Counted from the first letter of the stretch, positions 24,484-33,493 are shown. The stretch: DNA of 64,000 nucleotides from Leifsonia sp. 466MF (GCF_900100265.1 NZ_LT629696.1:124001-188000); one strand, 5' to 3'. Notes: a model not told the origin generated them from the sequence alone. Made by a program: numbers and translations.

Positions 24484-25381
24484 GGAATGCGAGTCGGCCG
24501 GCACCGATGAGAGCGGCGTCGGATCCCGATCGGGCCGCCTCGACGCGCACACCCGCGAAGGGCGGCCGCAACGACGCGCGGAGGCGCTCAGCGAGCGGAT
24601 CGATGAACAGGGCACCGAGCCCCGACACTCCTCCGCCGAGCAGCACGGTGCCGGGATCGACCGTCACGACCGCGGAGGCGAGCGACTCGCCCAGGTCCTC
24701 GGCCGCGACCCGGATCACCTGCGCCGCGATGACGTCGCCGTCCGCCGCCAGCCGTCCGATCGAACGCAGATCGCGCGCGCGGCCGGTGAACTCGGCGTAG
24801 GTGAGCTCGATGCCCGGACCGCTGGCGAAGGCCTCGATGTGATCGGCGCCGCCGCAGGAGCACACGCGGTGCCGGGCCGAGGGGATGTGGACGTGCCCCA
24901 CCGAGCCCGCCATCCCCGACGCTCCGAGCAGCACTCGGCCGTCGGCGACGACGGCGCCGCCGATGCCCGTTCCGACCGCGACGAACAGGAAGCGCTCCAG
25001 GCCGGCCATCGTCTGCTCGCCGATCGCCGCCGCGTGGACATCGTTCACGACCACCACGGGTGCGCCGAGCCGCGAGCGGAGGCCGCCGGCCACGTCAGCG
25101 CCGCTCCAGCCGGCCAGATGGTCGGTGGCATGGACGACGACACCGTGCTCGTCGAAGGCGCCCGCGCTGCCGACGCCGAATGCATCCGGGGTGATCCCCG
25201 CTCGTTCGGCGACGGCCGCTGCCAGAGCGGCGGCGGCATCCAGCACATCCTGCGCGCCCGTCTGCGCCGGCGTCGGTGTCTCAGCGCGGTGCGTCAGGCT
25301 CCCATCCGGCCGCACCACCGCGGCGGCCGTCTTCGTCCCGCCGATGTCGATGCCGACGACGGCGGGTTCACGTAGCGACAT
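24464..25381 (-). CDS. ROK-family sugar kinase (candidate N-acetylmannosamine kinase)
   Basis: The protein has 305 residues. The N-terminal phosphate loop is VVGIDIGGTKTAAAVV, the catalytic region is VVVNDVHAAAIGE, and FVAVGTGIGGAVV is the second phosphate motif. The ROK zinc site is altered: HxxxxxRHRVCSCGGADHIE has His where the third Cys of CxCGxxGCxE is expected. It directly follows nanE (TGATG overlap), which argues for ManNAc as substrate; glucokinase activity cannot be excluded. It is the last gene of the sugar ABC operon. Confidence 0.82.
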   Translation of the reverse strand: MSLREPAVVGIDIGGTKTAAAVVRPDGSLTHRAETPTPAQTGAQDVLDAAAALAAAVAERAGITPDAFGVGSAGAFDEHGVVVHATDHLAGWSGADVAGGLRSRLGAPVVVVNDVHAAAIGEQTMAGLERFLFVAVGTGIGGAVVADGRVLLGASGMAGSVGHVHIPSARHRVCSCGGADHIEAFASGPGIELTYAEFTGRARDLRSIGRLAADGDVIAAQVIRVAAEDLGESLASAVVTVDPGTVLLGGGVSGLGALFIDPLAERLRASLRPPFAGVRVEAARSGSDAALIGAGRLAFQSLPAG

Positions 25382-26106
25382 CACGTGCTGCGCGGCGTCG
25401 CGGCCGCGAATCGCCGGGTGATGGCGATGGGGTCGGTGATGGCCCCGCCGACGACGACGGCGAACGCGCCCGCGTCGAAGGCCCCCGCGACCTGCTCCGG
25501 GGTCTGGAAGCGTCCTTCCGCCAGCACGCGAACTCCGCGTGAGGCGAGCTCGGCCACGAGCTCGATGTCCGGACCAGGGTCCATCCGCGAGTACGGAGTG
25601 TAACCGGAGAGGGTGGTCCCCACGAACGTCGCTCCCGCGTCCCAGGCCGCCAGACCCTCGTCGAGGGTCGACGCGTCGGCCATGATGGGCAGCGGCACCG
25701 CCAGGACGGCGGACCGTATCCGGGACGCGACATCCCCGGCGACCTCGGCGGTGGCGTCGACCGCGACGACATCCGCCCCCGCCGCAGCGAGCGCGAGGAC
25801 CTGCTCATCGGTGTGGGTGATGATGTTGCGCCGGCGGCCCATCCGCTTGTCGAGGCCGATGACCGGGACATCCGTCAAGGGTCGCACGGCCGACACGTCG
25901 TCCGGTCCGTTGACGCGCAGGGCGACCGCACCGCCCTGCAGCGCGCTCGCCGCGAGTCTCGCGATGGTCGCCGTGTCGCGCATCGGCGAGCCCTGCTGGG
26001 CCTGACACGAGACGACGAGGCCTCCTTCGATCGCCGCGAGCGCGCCGAGCCGACCGTTCGCGGTGCCGGCGAGCGATCCCTCACTGCTACTTGAGTGCGC
26101 CTGCAC
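25381..26106 (-). CDS. nanE: N-acetylmannosamine-6-phosphate 2-epimerase
   Basis: Converts ManNAc-6-P to GlcNAc-6-P in sialic acid/ManNAc catabolism. The 241-residue TIM barrel matches NanE: GGLVVSCQAQQGSPM, GGAVALRVNG, VPVIGLDKR, GADVVAVDAT, PIMADASTLDEGLAAWDAGATFVGTTLSGYT (catalytic Lys/Glu region) and VLAEGRFQTPEQVAGAFDAGAFAVVVGGAITDP. About 27 residues precede the usual start. GTG 26106 overlaps the upstream permease gene by 20 bases; no ATG is available. It is followed by the ROK kinase gene. Confidence 0.92.
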   Translation of the reverse strand: MQAHSSSSEGSLAGTANGRLGALAAIEGGLVVSCQAQQGSPMRDTATIARLAASALQGGAVALRVNGPDDVSAVRPLTDVPVIGLDKRMGRRRNIITHTDEQVLALAAAGADVVAVDATAEVAGDVASRIRSAVLAVPLPIMADASTLDEGLAAWDAGATFVGTTLSGYTPYSRMDPGPDIELVAELASRGVRVLAEGRFQTPEQVAGAFDAGAFAVVVGGAITDPIAITRRFAAATPRST

Positions 26107-26989
26107 TGATACCCCCTACGAAGTAACGCTGGAAGACGACGAAGAGCGCCAGCGCCGGAATGGTGAACAAGACGGATGCCGCCATCAGCGGACCCCATTC
26201 GACGTTGTGCTCGCCGAAGAAGGAGTACAGGCCGATCGACAGCGTGTACTTGGAGGCATCGTTGAGGTAGATCAACGGATTCAGGAAGTCGGTCCACGCC
26301 CAGACGAACTGGAAGATCACCGCCGTGATCAGGGCGGGCCGCGCCTGCGGGAGCACGATCGACCAGTAGATGCGGAACTCGGAGGCGCCGTCGATCCGAG
26401 CGGCCTGGAGCAGCTCATCGGGCACCGACATCAGGAACTGGCGCAGCATGAAGATCAGGAACGGGGTTCCGAAGAACGCCGGGGCGACGAGCGGGATGAT
26501 CGTGTTCGTCGCTTGCAGCCCGTTCCACATCAGGAAGAGCGGGATCATCGTCACCTGCGGCGGCAGCATCATCGTCGCCATCACGATCACGAGGAGGGGG
26601 CGCTGCCCGCGCCACCCGATCTTCGAGAGGGAGTACGCGACGAGCGGCGACGCGATCAGCATCCCGAGCACCGAGAGGGCTGCGATGACGACCGTGTTCC
26701 ACAGGTACTGCCAGAACGGGATCTCCTCGAACACCGCCACGAAGTTGTCGAGCGTCCACTCCTTCGGCCAGAGCGCCGGCGGCGAGCTGAAGATGTCCGC
26801 CGGGAGCTTGAACGCGGTGCTGAGCATCGCGAGGAAGGGGAAGACGAAGAGCAGCGTCAGCCCCCACACGAGCGCGTAACGGCCCGCGGTGCGCGCCGGG
26901 CGGCGCCGGCGTCGGCGTGGTTCGTCCTCGCCGTCCGTCCACGGCGCACGGGTCGGCGCCTGCGGCTTCTCAACTGCGTTCAGAACCAT
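26087..26989 (-). CDS. Sugar ABC transporter permease, MalG type
   Basis: The 300-residue protein has an Arg-rich cytosolic head (RRRRRRPARTAGR), six helices and the EAA loop DELLQAARIDGASEFRIYWSIVLPQARPAL, which docks with the shared ATPase. PFLAMLSTAFK after the first helix is typical of CUT1 permeases. No ATPase gene is in this operon, as usual for actinobacterial CUT1 systems that share MsiK. It overlaps the upstream permease gene by 20 bases and nanE by 20 bases. Confidence 0.92.
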   Translation of the reverse strand: MVLNAVEKPQAPTRAPWTDGEDEPRRRRRRPARTAGRYALVWGLTLLFVFPFLAMLSTAFKLPADIFSSPPALWPKEWTLDNFVAVFEEIPFWQYLWNTVVIAALSVLGMLIASPLVAYSLSKIGWRGQRPLLVIVMATMMLPPQVTMIPLFLMWNGLQATNTIIPLVAPAFFGTPFLIFMLRQFLMSVPDELLQAARIDGASEFRIYWSIVLPQARPALITAVIFQFVWAWTDFLNPLIYLNDASKYTLSIGLYSFFGEHNVEWGPLMAASVLFTIPALALFVVFQRYFVGGISAGALK

Positions 26990-27893
26990 AGTGAACCCAT
27001 TTCTTGGACGACCAGAGCAGCAGCAGCGTGATCACCAGGGTGATCAGGAAGAGCACCCAGGCCATCGCCGAGGCGTAGCCCATCTTCAGGAAGACGAACG
27101 CGTTCTGGTACAGGTACATCGCGTAGCTGATCATCGATTGCCCCGGCCCTCCGCTCGCCTCATTGAGCCGTGTCTGGGTGAGCAGGTAGGGCTGGGTGAA
27201 GATCTGGAGGTAGGCGATCACCGTCACGATCACCTGGAACAGGGTCACGGGCGAGATCGTCGGCCAGGTGATGAAGCGGAAGCGGCCCCACCAGCCGGCG
27301 CCGTCGAGCTCGGCCGCCTCGTAGAGCTCCGTCGGGACGTCTTTGATCGCGGCGAGATAGATGATCATGGTGCCGCCGATGGTCCAGAGGCACATCAGCA
27401 GGATGGCCGGCTTGCCCCACGCGGGCTGCTCGAGCCACTCCGGCTGCGGGAGGTGGAGGAGGCCGAGGAAGTAGTTCACGAACCCGTACTGGGTGTTCAG
27501 CAGCCACCGCCAGAGGTAGCCGCCGACGACGATCGGGACGATGGTCGGGAGGTACACCAGGGCCCGGTAGAGCGGCTGACCGCGGACCGGCAGATTAAGG
27601 AAGTGCGCTCCGAGGATCGAGATGGCGATCGTCAGAGGCACCCCGGTGACCGTGAGGAACAGCGTGTTCGCCAACGCCTTCCAGAATGTCGAGTCCTGGA
27701 GCATATGGGCGTAGTTGTCGAGCCCGACCCAGGACGGCGCCTGGAAGAGGTTGAAGTCGGTGAAGCTGTAGCCGGCCGATGCGAGCACCGGCCAGACGAT
27801 GAACACCGCCGCCCCGATGATGAACGGCGACGCGAACGCCAGACCCAGCAGGGTCTGGCGTCGCGCACCGCGCTTGGCAGTCATCAGGGACAT
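26970..27893 (-). CDS. Sugar ABC transporter permease, MalF type
   Basis: The 307-residue protein has six helices: the first is LAFASPFIIGAAVFIVWPVLASAGYSF, followed by FQAPSWVGLDNYAHMLQDSTFWKALANTLFLT, the standard CUT1 opening. The EAA loop is LYEAAELDGAGWWGRFRFITWPTISPV. ATG 27893 overlaps the stop of the binding-protein gene by one base (TGATG); a second in-frame ATG lies three codons later. Confidence 0.92.
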   Translation of the reverse strand: MSLMTAKRGARRQTLLGLAFASPFIIGAAVFIVWPVLASAGYSFTDFNLFQAPSWVGLDNYAHMLQDSTFWKALANTLFLTVTGVPLTIAISILGAHFLNLPVRGQPLYRALVYLPTIVPIVVGGYLWRWLLNTQYGFVNYFLGLLHLPQPEWLEQPAWGKPAILLMCLWTIGGTMIIYLAAIKDVPTELYEAAELDGAGWWGRFRFITWPTISPVTLFQVIVTVIAYLQIFTQPYLLTQTRLNEASGGPGQSMISYAMYLYQNAFVFLKMGYASAMAWVLFLITLVITLLLLWSSKKWVHYGSERS

Positions 27894-29179
27894 CAGTACG
27901 AGCGCGCCTTGTCCGCGACCGAGGAGAGCGCCTTCTCGGGCGAGGCAACCCCGCGCACGACGTCGTCGAAGGCGGTGGCGAGGTCGGTCGAGTACTGCGC
28001 GCTGTAGGGCTGGGACGCCAGCGACTTCGCGTTCTTGCTCGTCAGAGCCTTCAGCCAGGAGTCGAAGTGCGGAATGTCGCCGTACGCGGAAGCCGTCAGC
28101 AGGGATGTCTTGGACGGCAGGTTGCCCAGAGCCAGCGTGAAGTCCGTCATCGGCTTGTCCCCGACGATGTAGGCGAGGAACTTCGCCGCTTCGGCCTTGT
28201 GCTTCGAGTTGCTGGGGATGAACAGCGTGCTCGTCGTCACCTGGGTCGTGCCGGCGAGCTCCGGGCTCGCCGCGGGGATGTCGACGACGCCCCAGTTGAG
28301 GTTCGGCGCCACCTTCGGGATGTTCACGGCCTGCCACTCGCCGTCGATCACCATGGCCTCCTTCCCGGTGTAGAAGGGGTCCTGCGCGGACATGTACTGC
28401 CCGAGTCCCGAGGTGAACGTCGCGATCTTGTCCGCGCCGTACGTGTCGGTGAGGGTCTTGGCGTACCAGTCGAGCGCCTCGACGTTCTTGGGGTCGTCCG
28501 GCGTCGGAGTCTTCCCGTTCTCGCCGTCCCAGGTGCCGCCGAACGCGTAGCCGAGGGTGGTGAAGAGCGTCGACGCAGAGGGATTGCCGAGGCCGATCTG
28601 CGTGATCGCGCCGTTCGCGTCGGTGACGGTGAGCTTCTTGACCGCGTCCGCCAGCTCGTCCATGGTCGTCGGCGGCTGCACGCCCGCCTTGTCGAGCAGG
28701 TCCTTGTTGTACATGAGCTGCTGGGTGTGCACGGCGATGGGCAGGGCGTACGTCTTGCCCTCGTACTTCATCTGGTCCAGCGCGGCGGGGGCGAACCCGT
28801 CGAGGTCGACCTTCTCGGTCTTGAGGTAGTCGTCGAGCGGCGCCAGGATCCCCTTCGACGCCCACGAGCCGACAGTGTTCCCGAAGTTGTCGGAGATGTC
28901 GAAGCTGCCGTTGCTGGACGACATCGAGGTGAGCTGCTTCTGCGCGTCCGGGCTGGAGACGCCGACCACCTTGATCGCGGACTGGCTCTTGTTGAAGTCG
29001 GCGATGACCTTCTCGAGCGCCTTCGCCTCTTCGCCTCCCCAGAGGTAGGAGAAGGTGATGGTGGTGGGGCCGGAGGACGCGGCCCCGGAGCATCCGCTCA
29101 AGGCGACGGCGACGGCGGCGACGCCGGTGAGCGCGACGGTGCGCAGCAGGGGCCGCCGTCTGGTGATCCTGGTTTCCAT
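27893..29179 (-). CDS. Extracellular sugar-binding lipoprotein (family 1)
   Basis: The 428-residue precursor has basic METRITRRRPLL, a hydrophobic core and lipobox VALSGCSG (Cys 30). The mature part has the family 1 fold: TITFSYLWGGEEAKALEKVIADFNKSQ, then PIAVHTQQLMYNKDLLDKAGVQPPTT (hinge and tryptophan-poor pocket) and the C-terminal KHKAEAAKFLAYIVGDKPM. It delivers a sugar to the two permeases encoded next. First gene of the operon; AAGGAA precedes the ATG. Operator site A overlaps the likely -35. Confidence 0.92.
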   Translation of the reverse strand: METRITRRRPLLRTVALTGVAAVAVALSGCSGAASSGPTTITFSYLWGGEEAKALEKVIADFNKSQSAIKVVGVSSPDAQKQLTSMSSSNGSFDISDNFGNTVGSWASKGILAPLDDYLKTEKVDLDGFAPAALDQMKYEGKTYALPIAVHTQQLMYNKDLLDKAGVQPPTTMDELADAVKKLTVTDANGAITQIGLGNPSASTLFTTLGYAFGGTWDGENGKTPTPDDPKNVEALDWYAKTLTDTYGADKIATFTSGLGQYMSAQDPFYTGKEAMVIDGEWQAVNIPKVAPNLNWGVVDIPAASPELAGTTQVTTSTLFIPSNSKHKAEAAKFLAYIVGDKPMTDFTLALGNLPSKTSLLTASAYGDIPHFDSWLKALTSKNAKSLASQPYSAQYSTDLATAFDDVVRGVASPEKALSSVADKARSY

Positions 29180-29223
29180 GGGCTTCCTTACGGGTGTCAG
29201 GGTTCGGAATGGGAGTGCTTGTC

Positions 29224-29241
29224 AATTGGTGTACTCCATTC
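29224..29241. promoter_or_regulatory. Operator site A of the GntR regulon
   Basis: AATTGG-TGTACT-CCATTC, a near-palindrome. It overlaps by two bases a TTGACA -35 (minus strand, 29220-29225) of the sugar ABC operon. Confidence 0.6.
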
Positions 29242-29309
29242 TTTCGAGTGGTGTCAACAGATTCGAGGAAATTGCGGAATAGTTGCGGTGGATGGTCCCA
29301 GTCTCCCTA

Positions 29310-29327
29310 AAATGGTTCTCACCAATC
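29310..29327. promoter_or_regulatory. Operator site B of the GntR regulon
   Basis: AAATGG-TTCTCA-CCAATC, near-palindrome, 33 bases upstream of the GntR start codon; suggests autoregulation. Confidence 0.55.
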
Positions 29328-29360
29328 CGACACCGGGTCGGATGCATCGCGGAGGAGATC

Positions 29361-30074
29361 ATGGCGGAGCAGCACACGAAGTCCGAGCGACTGCGTCAGC
29401 ACCTTGTCGACGTCATCGACCAGGGGCTCGAACCGCACTCCAAGCTGCCGACCGAGCGGGATCTCGCCTCGGAGTTCGACGTCAGCCGGCTGACCGTACG
29501 ACGGGCGCTCGACCGTCTCGAGCACGAGGGTCTCGTCTACCGGGTGCAAGGCGCCGGCACGTTCGTCGCCGCCCCGCGGATCACCAAGTCCGTCGAGCTG
29601 ACCTCGTTCAGTGAGGACATGCGCGCCCGCGGTCTCGTCCCCGGCTCCTCGGTGCTGGTCACCGAGACCATCTCCGCCGGGGCCCGGCTCGGCGCCAAGC
29701 TGAGGGTCAGCCCGTCGGACGATGTGTTTCACATCCGGCGGGCGCGCACCGCGGACGGTGAGCCGATGGCCCTCGAGGACACCTACCTCAATCCGCGGCT
29801 GTTTCCCGGCCTGATCGACAACATCGGGAGCGAATCGCTCTACCAGATCCTCGAGACCGAGTACGGGATGAAGATCGAATGGGCCGAGCAGAGCATCCAT
29901 GCCAGTGTGCTCGAGCCGGAGGAGGCGCAACTGCTGAGCGCTCCGCCCTTCTCCCCGGCTTTCTACGTGACCCGCATCAGTTTCGACGCCCAGGACCGAC
30001 CGGTCGAATATGCCGAGTCGACGTATCGGGGCGACCGGTATCACTACGAGCTCCAGATCCACCGCACGCGCTGA
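29361..30074 (+). CDS. GntR-family regulator, HutC/UTRA type
   Basis: The 237-residue protein has a winged helix at about 8-72 ([56 protein letters not shown]) and a UTRA ligand domain from about 85 to the end, with [26 protein letters not shown] and the terminal [25 protein letters not shown] domains bind small effectors, often phosphosugars (GlcNAc-6-P in DasR). ATG 29361 has GGAGGAG before it. It is divergent from the sugar ABC operon and followed by the DUF4127 gene, 13 bases later. Confidence 0.92.
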   Translation: MAEQHTKSERLRQHLVDVIDQGLEPHSKLPTERDLASEFDVSRLTVRRALDRLEHEGLVYRVQGAGTFVAAPRITKSVELTSFSEDMRARGLVPGSSVLVTETISAGARLGAKLRVSPSDDVFHIRRARTADGEPMALEDTYLNPRLFPGLIDNIGSESLYQILETEYGMKIEWAEQSIHASVLEPEEAQLLSAPPFSPAFYVTRISFDAQDRPVEYAESTYRGDRYHYELQIHRTR

Positions 30075-30087
30075 ACCGAGGAGAGCC

Positions 30088-31590
30088 ATGCGCATCGCAC
30101 TCGTCCCGTTGGACGAACGGCCCGTGAACGTCCAGCTGCCCAGCCAGGTTGCGGCGATCGCCGGAGCCGAGCTGATCCTGCCGCCCGCGGAGGCGATGCC
30201 CGACTTCCGCAGGCCGGCCGATATCGCGGCCCTGCACGGGTGGCTGCGTGAGCTCGTGCTGTCGGACGGGGTCGACCGCCTCGTGGTGTGCGTCGACACG
30301 CTCGTGCACGGCGGCATCATCCCCGCGCGCATCACGTCCGACACCACGACCACGGCGTTGGCGCGCCTCGACCTGCTCCGGGAACTCAAAGCCGTCGCCC
30401 CGACATTGCGCATCACGGCAGCCTCCCTGATCATGCGGGCGAGCGACTCCTACTCGCCGGTTGAGGAGCCCGAGTACTGGGCAGACTGGGGCCGCGAGCT
30501 GCACGCGCTGGGCGGAGACCTCCATCGAGCGTTCGAAGTGGACGTCGCGCGCGGCGAAGGCGCCGTCGAGCCGCTCGCGACGACTGTCCCCGACGACGTC
30601 CGCAGCGATTTCGAGCGACGCCGCCTCCGAAACCACACGATCAATCTGGCGGCGCTCGCACTCCACGAGGAGGGGACGGTCGACACGCTGACCCTGACGG
30701 CGGACGACACCGCCCCGCATTCGGCCGGCTCGGCCGAACAGGTGTGGCTCCGGCACTGGTCGCGCGCGTTGCCCGGCGGCGGGGATGTGCTGATGTATCC
30801 GGGTGCCGACGAGGTCGGAGCGGTTCTGGTTGCTCGTGCCCTCGCATCCGGTGTGGGCGTCCCGTCCTGGCGGATCGTCTGCGGTGAGCCGGACGGCCTC
30901 GACCGGGTTCCGAACTTCGAGAACGCGCCGCTGCGCGAGAGCCTGGCCCGGCAGATCGTCGCCGCAGGAGGACGCGTCGCCGCGCCGGAGGAATCCGCCG
31001 ACCTGGTCGTGGTGGCGCATGCGCCGGATCCCTCCCGGGGGGACTTCTTCGGAACACGACCGGCCTCCGATCCGGCTGCCACCGAGGCCACGGTGATCGC
31101 CGTGCGAAAGGCTCTGGCGGGCGGCTCTATCGTCGCGCTCGCCGATGTGCGGTTCAGCAACGGAGGCGATCCCGACCTGGTCGATCGGCTGGCGGCGGAA
31201 GGCCTGCTGCTCCAGCTCGCGTCCTACGGCGGATGGAACACCGCGGGCAACTCGATCGGAGGAGCCGTCGCACAGGCGACCGCGCTGTGGGCCGGACGCG
31301 CGAACGGCAACGCGGACGAGACCGCCCTGAGGGAGGCGCTGCTCACCCGGGTCCTGGACGATCGGGCCTACCAGAGCGGGACGCGACTCGCGATGCATGC
31401 GGCCGAGTTCGGGGGCAGTATCGGCCCGGTCGACGCCGATCGGCAGCGGGCCGTTCTGGCCAGGATCACCCGCGAGCTGGGTGAGTACTTGAGCGGCCTC
31501 CTCCCTGAGGGTGAGGCGTGGCGGATCGACGGGGTGACCCTGCCGTGGGCGAGGAGCTTCGAGATCGAAATCGCCCTTCGACGCGCGTAA
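30088..31590 (+). CDS. DUF4127 family protein
   Basis: The 500-residue cytosolic protein starts MRIALVPLDERPVNVQLPSQVAAIAGAEL, the hallmark of DUF4127, a family of unknown function seen in Firmicutes and Actinobacteria near carbohydrate genes. Later conserved pieces are RLVVCVDTLVHGGIIPAR, LTLTADDTAPHSAGSAEQVW, MYPGADEVGAVLVARAL, VALADVRFSNGGDPDLV and YGGWNTAGNSIGGAVAQA. The many conserved Asp/His/Asn residues suggest an enzyme. AGGAGAG precedes ATG 30088. It sits within the GntR regulon, so a role in breaking down the imported sugar is likely. Confidence 0.85.
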   Translation: MRIALVPLDERPVNVQLPSQVAAIAGAELILPPAEAMPDFRRPADIAALHGWLRELVLSDGVDRLVVCVDTLVHGGIIPARITSDTTTTALARLDLLRELKAVAPTLRITAASLIMRASDSYSPVEEPEYWADWGRELHALGGDLHRAFEVDVARGEGAVEPLATTVPDDVRSDFERRRLRNHTINLAALALHEEGTVDTLTLTADDTAPHSAGSAEQVWLRHWSRALPGGGDVLMYPGADEVGAVLVARALASGVGVPSWRIVCGEPDGLDRVPNFENAPLRESLARQIVAAGGRVAAPEESADLVVVAHAPDPSRGDFFGTRPASDPAATEATVIAVRKALAGGSIVALADVRFSNGGDPDLVDRLAAEGLLLQLASYGGWNTAGNSIGGAVAQATALWAGRANGNADETALREALLTRVLDDRAYQSGTRLAMHAAEFGGSIGPVDADRQRAVLARITRELGEYLSGLLPEGEAWRIDGVTLPWARSFEIEIALRRA

Positions 31591-31604
31591 TGGTGTCATC
31601 CATT
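31589..31604. promoter_or_regulatory. Operator site C of the GntR regulon
   Basis: AATGG-TGTCAT-CCATT, a perfect palindrome in its arms that begins at the stop codon of the DUF4127 gene. Confidence 0.6.
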
Positions 31605-31636
31605 GGGTGGCGACCATTGATAATTAAACAATTCTG

Positions 31637-31666
31637 TTGCCGAATCCGTCTTAAATGGGCTATACC
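31637..31666 (+). promoter_or_regulatory. Promoter of the DUF4434 protein gene
   Basis: TTGCCG at 31637-31642, an 18-base spacer, TATACC at 31661-31666. The -10 is embedded in operator site D. The region is AT-rich compared with its surroundings. Confidence 0.5.
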
Positions 31667-31670
31667 ATTT
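31653..31670. promoter_or_regulatory. Operator site D of the GntR regulon
   Basis: AAATGG-GCTATA-CCATTT, perfect 6-bp arms. It covers the -10 of the DUF4434 gene, the classic position for repression. Confidence 0.65.
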
Positions 31671-31717
31671 ACGAGTCTCGGCACCGTCGTCGGGACCGCT
31701 CACTCGAAGGAGTAGGT

Positions 31718-33481
31718 ATGAGTCACCGCACCGGGTCTCGTCTCTCGGCCCTGATCGCCGGGGCGGCCATCGCCGCGGCCCTGGTCGTTCCAGCGACGCC
31801 GGCCGCCGCCACGCCGACCTGCACCACCACCCCGCGCATCGACGGCAGCTTCATCCAGCCGGCGCTCGTCGACGGCTGGAACGGCACCCAGCTCTCCTCC
31901 GAGCTCAGCACCCTGACCAATGCGTGCATCACCAGCCAGGTGATCCAGTGGACGGCCGACACCAAAGGGTCGACCACCGTCTACCCGAGTGGGCTCAGCG
32001 GGTACACGCAGAGCACGTCGACGGATGTGGTCTCCCGTGTTCTGACTGCGGCGGACAGCGCCGGGGTCGCCGAGTACCTGGGGTTGCAGACGAACGATGA
32101 CTGGTGGAACACCTATGCCAACGACGTCACGTGGCTGAACGGTCAGGCGACCGCAGCGAACGCCCTGGCCGACGATCTCTACGCCCGGTACGGGACGCAC
32201 ACGTCCTTCGCCGGCTGGTACCTTCCGTTCGAGGTCGACAACTGGAACTTCACCTCCACCTCGTCCTGGAGCGCCATGGCGACGTTCTACACGACGATCG
32301 CGAACCACCTGCATGCGCTCACCCCGGGCAAGCCCGTGATCATCAGCCCGTTCTACAACACGTCCGGGGGCCAGACGAGCACCCAGTGGACGAGCATGTG
32401 GTCGAGCATCCTCGCCTCCGCTCCGATCGATGTGATCGCCCTGCAGGACGGGGTCGGCGCCGGTCACGCGACGACCGCGCAGCTGGCCACCTGGTTCTCC
32501 GCGACCAAGAGCGCGATCACCAGCTCCCGGCCGGCCACGCAGCTCTGGGCCGACAGCGAGACATTCAACCCGGACTTCACGCCGATGTCGATCTCCCAGT
32601 TGATCGCCGACCTCAACGCCGTCGCCCCGTACGTGACCAAGACCCTGTCGTTCTCGTACGACCACTACGACAGTCCGCTGACGGTCCCCTCCGTGTATGA
32701 CACCACCTACCGGAACTACCTGTCTTCCGGTGCGGTGGAGTCGTCGGCCCCGACCACGCCGACAGGTCTTGCAGCGACGTCGGGCGGCATCACTTCGGTG
32801 AACTTGACCTGGACGGCATCCACCGACAACATCGGCATCGCCGGATACCGCGTCTACCGCGGAGGGGCACTGGTCAAGGTGATCCAGGGCGCAGTGACCA
32901 GCTTCACGGATGCGGGCCTCAGCCCCTCGACCACCTACAGCTACAAGCTGGCCGCTTTCGATGCCGCCGGCAACGCCTCCGCCCAGAGCACCACGGCGAC
33001 GGCGACGACGTCCTCGGCGCCCGCAGCCAATCCGCTGATCTCCTCGGGCCGCCCGTACACGACGTCCGTGGGCGCAGACCCGGGCTACCCTGACGCGGGC
33101 GCGGCGGAACTGACGAACGGCGTCACGGGCACGACGAGCTACTCCGACGCTGCCTGGCAGGGCCGGAACACGGGGAGCGCCTACAGCTTCACGATCGACC
33201 TCGGCTCGACCAAGACCATCACCCAGGTGGGAACGTCGTGGCTGCAGACGAAGTCCGTGTACATCTTCCTTCCGTCCAGCATCCAGGTCTCGGTGTCGAC
33301 CACCGGATCGACCTTCACGCCTCTGGTGACCATGCCCGCGCCGAATGTGAGCGATGCCGACCAGCGGTACACCTACGCGGCATACGGGCTCTCCGGCTCG
33401 GGGCGTTACGTCCGATTCACCGTCACCCCCGCGAGCAGCGCCTGGTCGTTCGTGGACGAAGCGACCGTCCGGGGGCTGTGA
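31718..33481 (+). CDS. Secreted DUF4434 / fibronectin III / discoidin-domain protein, putative glycoside hydrolase
   Basis: The 587-residue precursor has a Sec signal peptide (about 1-32, LIAGAAIAAALVVPATPAAA). A TIM-barrel-like DUF4434 domain at about 35-340 contains the pattern GSFIQPALVDGW, FAGWYLPFEVDNWNF (candidate acidic active-site pair) and SFSYDHYDSPL. An FnIII domain follows at about 347-435 (APTTPTGLAATSGGITSVNLTW), then an F5/8 type C (CBM32-like) domain at about 445-587 (GTTSYSDAAWQG, FTIDLGSTKTITQVG). It is probably an extracellular glycan-binding enzyme that releases the sugar imported by the neighbouring ABC system. AAGGAG precedes the ATG. Confidence 0.82.
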   Translation: MSHRTGSRLSALIAGAAIAAALVVPATPAAATPTCTTTPRIDGSFIQPALVDGWNGTQLSSELSTLTNACITSQVIQWTADTKGSTTVYPSGLSGYTQSTSTDVVSRVLTAADSAGVAEYLGLQTNDDWWNTYANDVTWLNGQATAANALADDLYARYGTHTSFAGWYLPFEVDNWNFTSTSSWSAMATFYTTIANHLHALTPGKPVIISPFYNTSGGQTSTQWTSMWSSILASAPIDVIALQDGVGAGHATTAQLATWFSATKSAITSSRPATQLWADSETFNPDFTPMSISQLIADLNAVAPYVTKTLSFSYDHYDSPLTVPSVYDTTYRNYLSSGAVESSAPTTPTGLAATSGGITSVNLTWTASTDNIGIAGYRVYRGGALVKVIQGAVTSFTDAGLSPSTTYSYKLAAFDAAGNASAQSTTATATTSSAPAANPLISSGRPYTTSVGADPGYPDAGAAELTNGVTGTTSYSDAAWQGRNTGSAYSFTIDLGSTKTITQVGTSWLQTKSVYIFLPSSIQVSVSTTGSTFTPLVTMPAPNVSDADQRYTYAAYGLSGSGRYVRFTVTPASSAWSFVDEATVRGL

Positions 33482-33493
33482 GGGCGCGGCGCG

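Noticed and set aside
26970..29225. Apparent 751-residue fusion of binding protein and permease
   Set aside because: Only its last 307 codons are a real permease; the upstream part is the binding-protein gene read in the wrong frame. ATG 27893 and the TGATG junction explain both genes.
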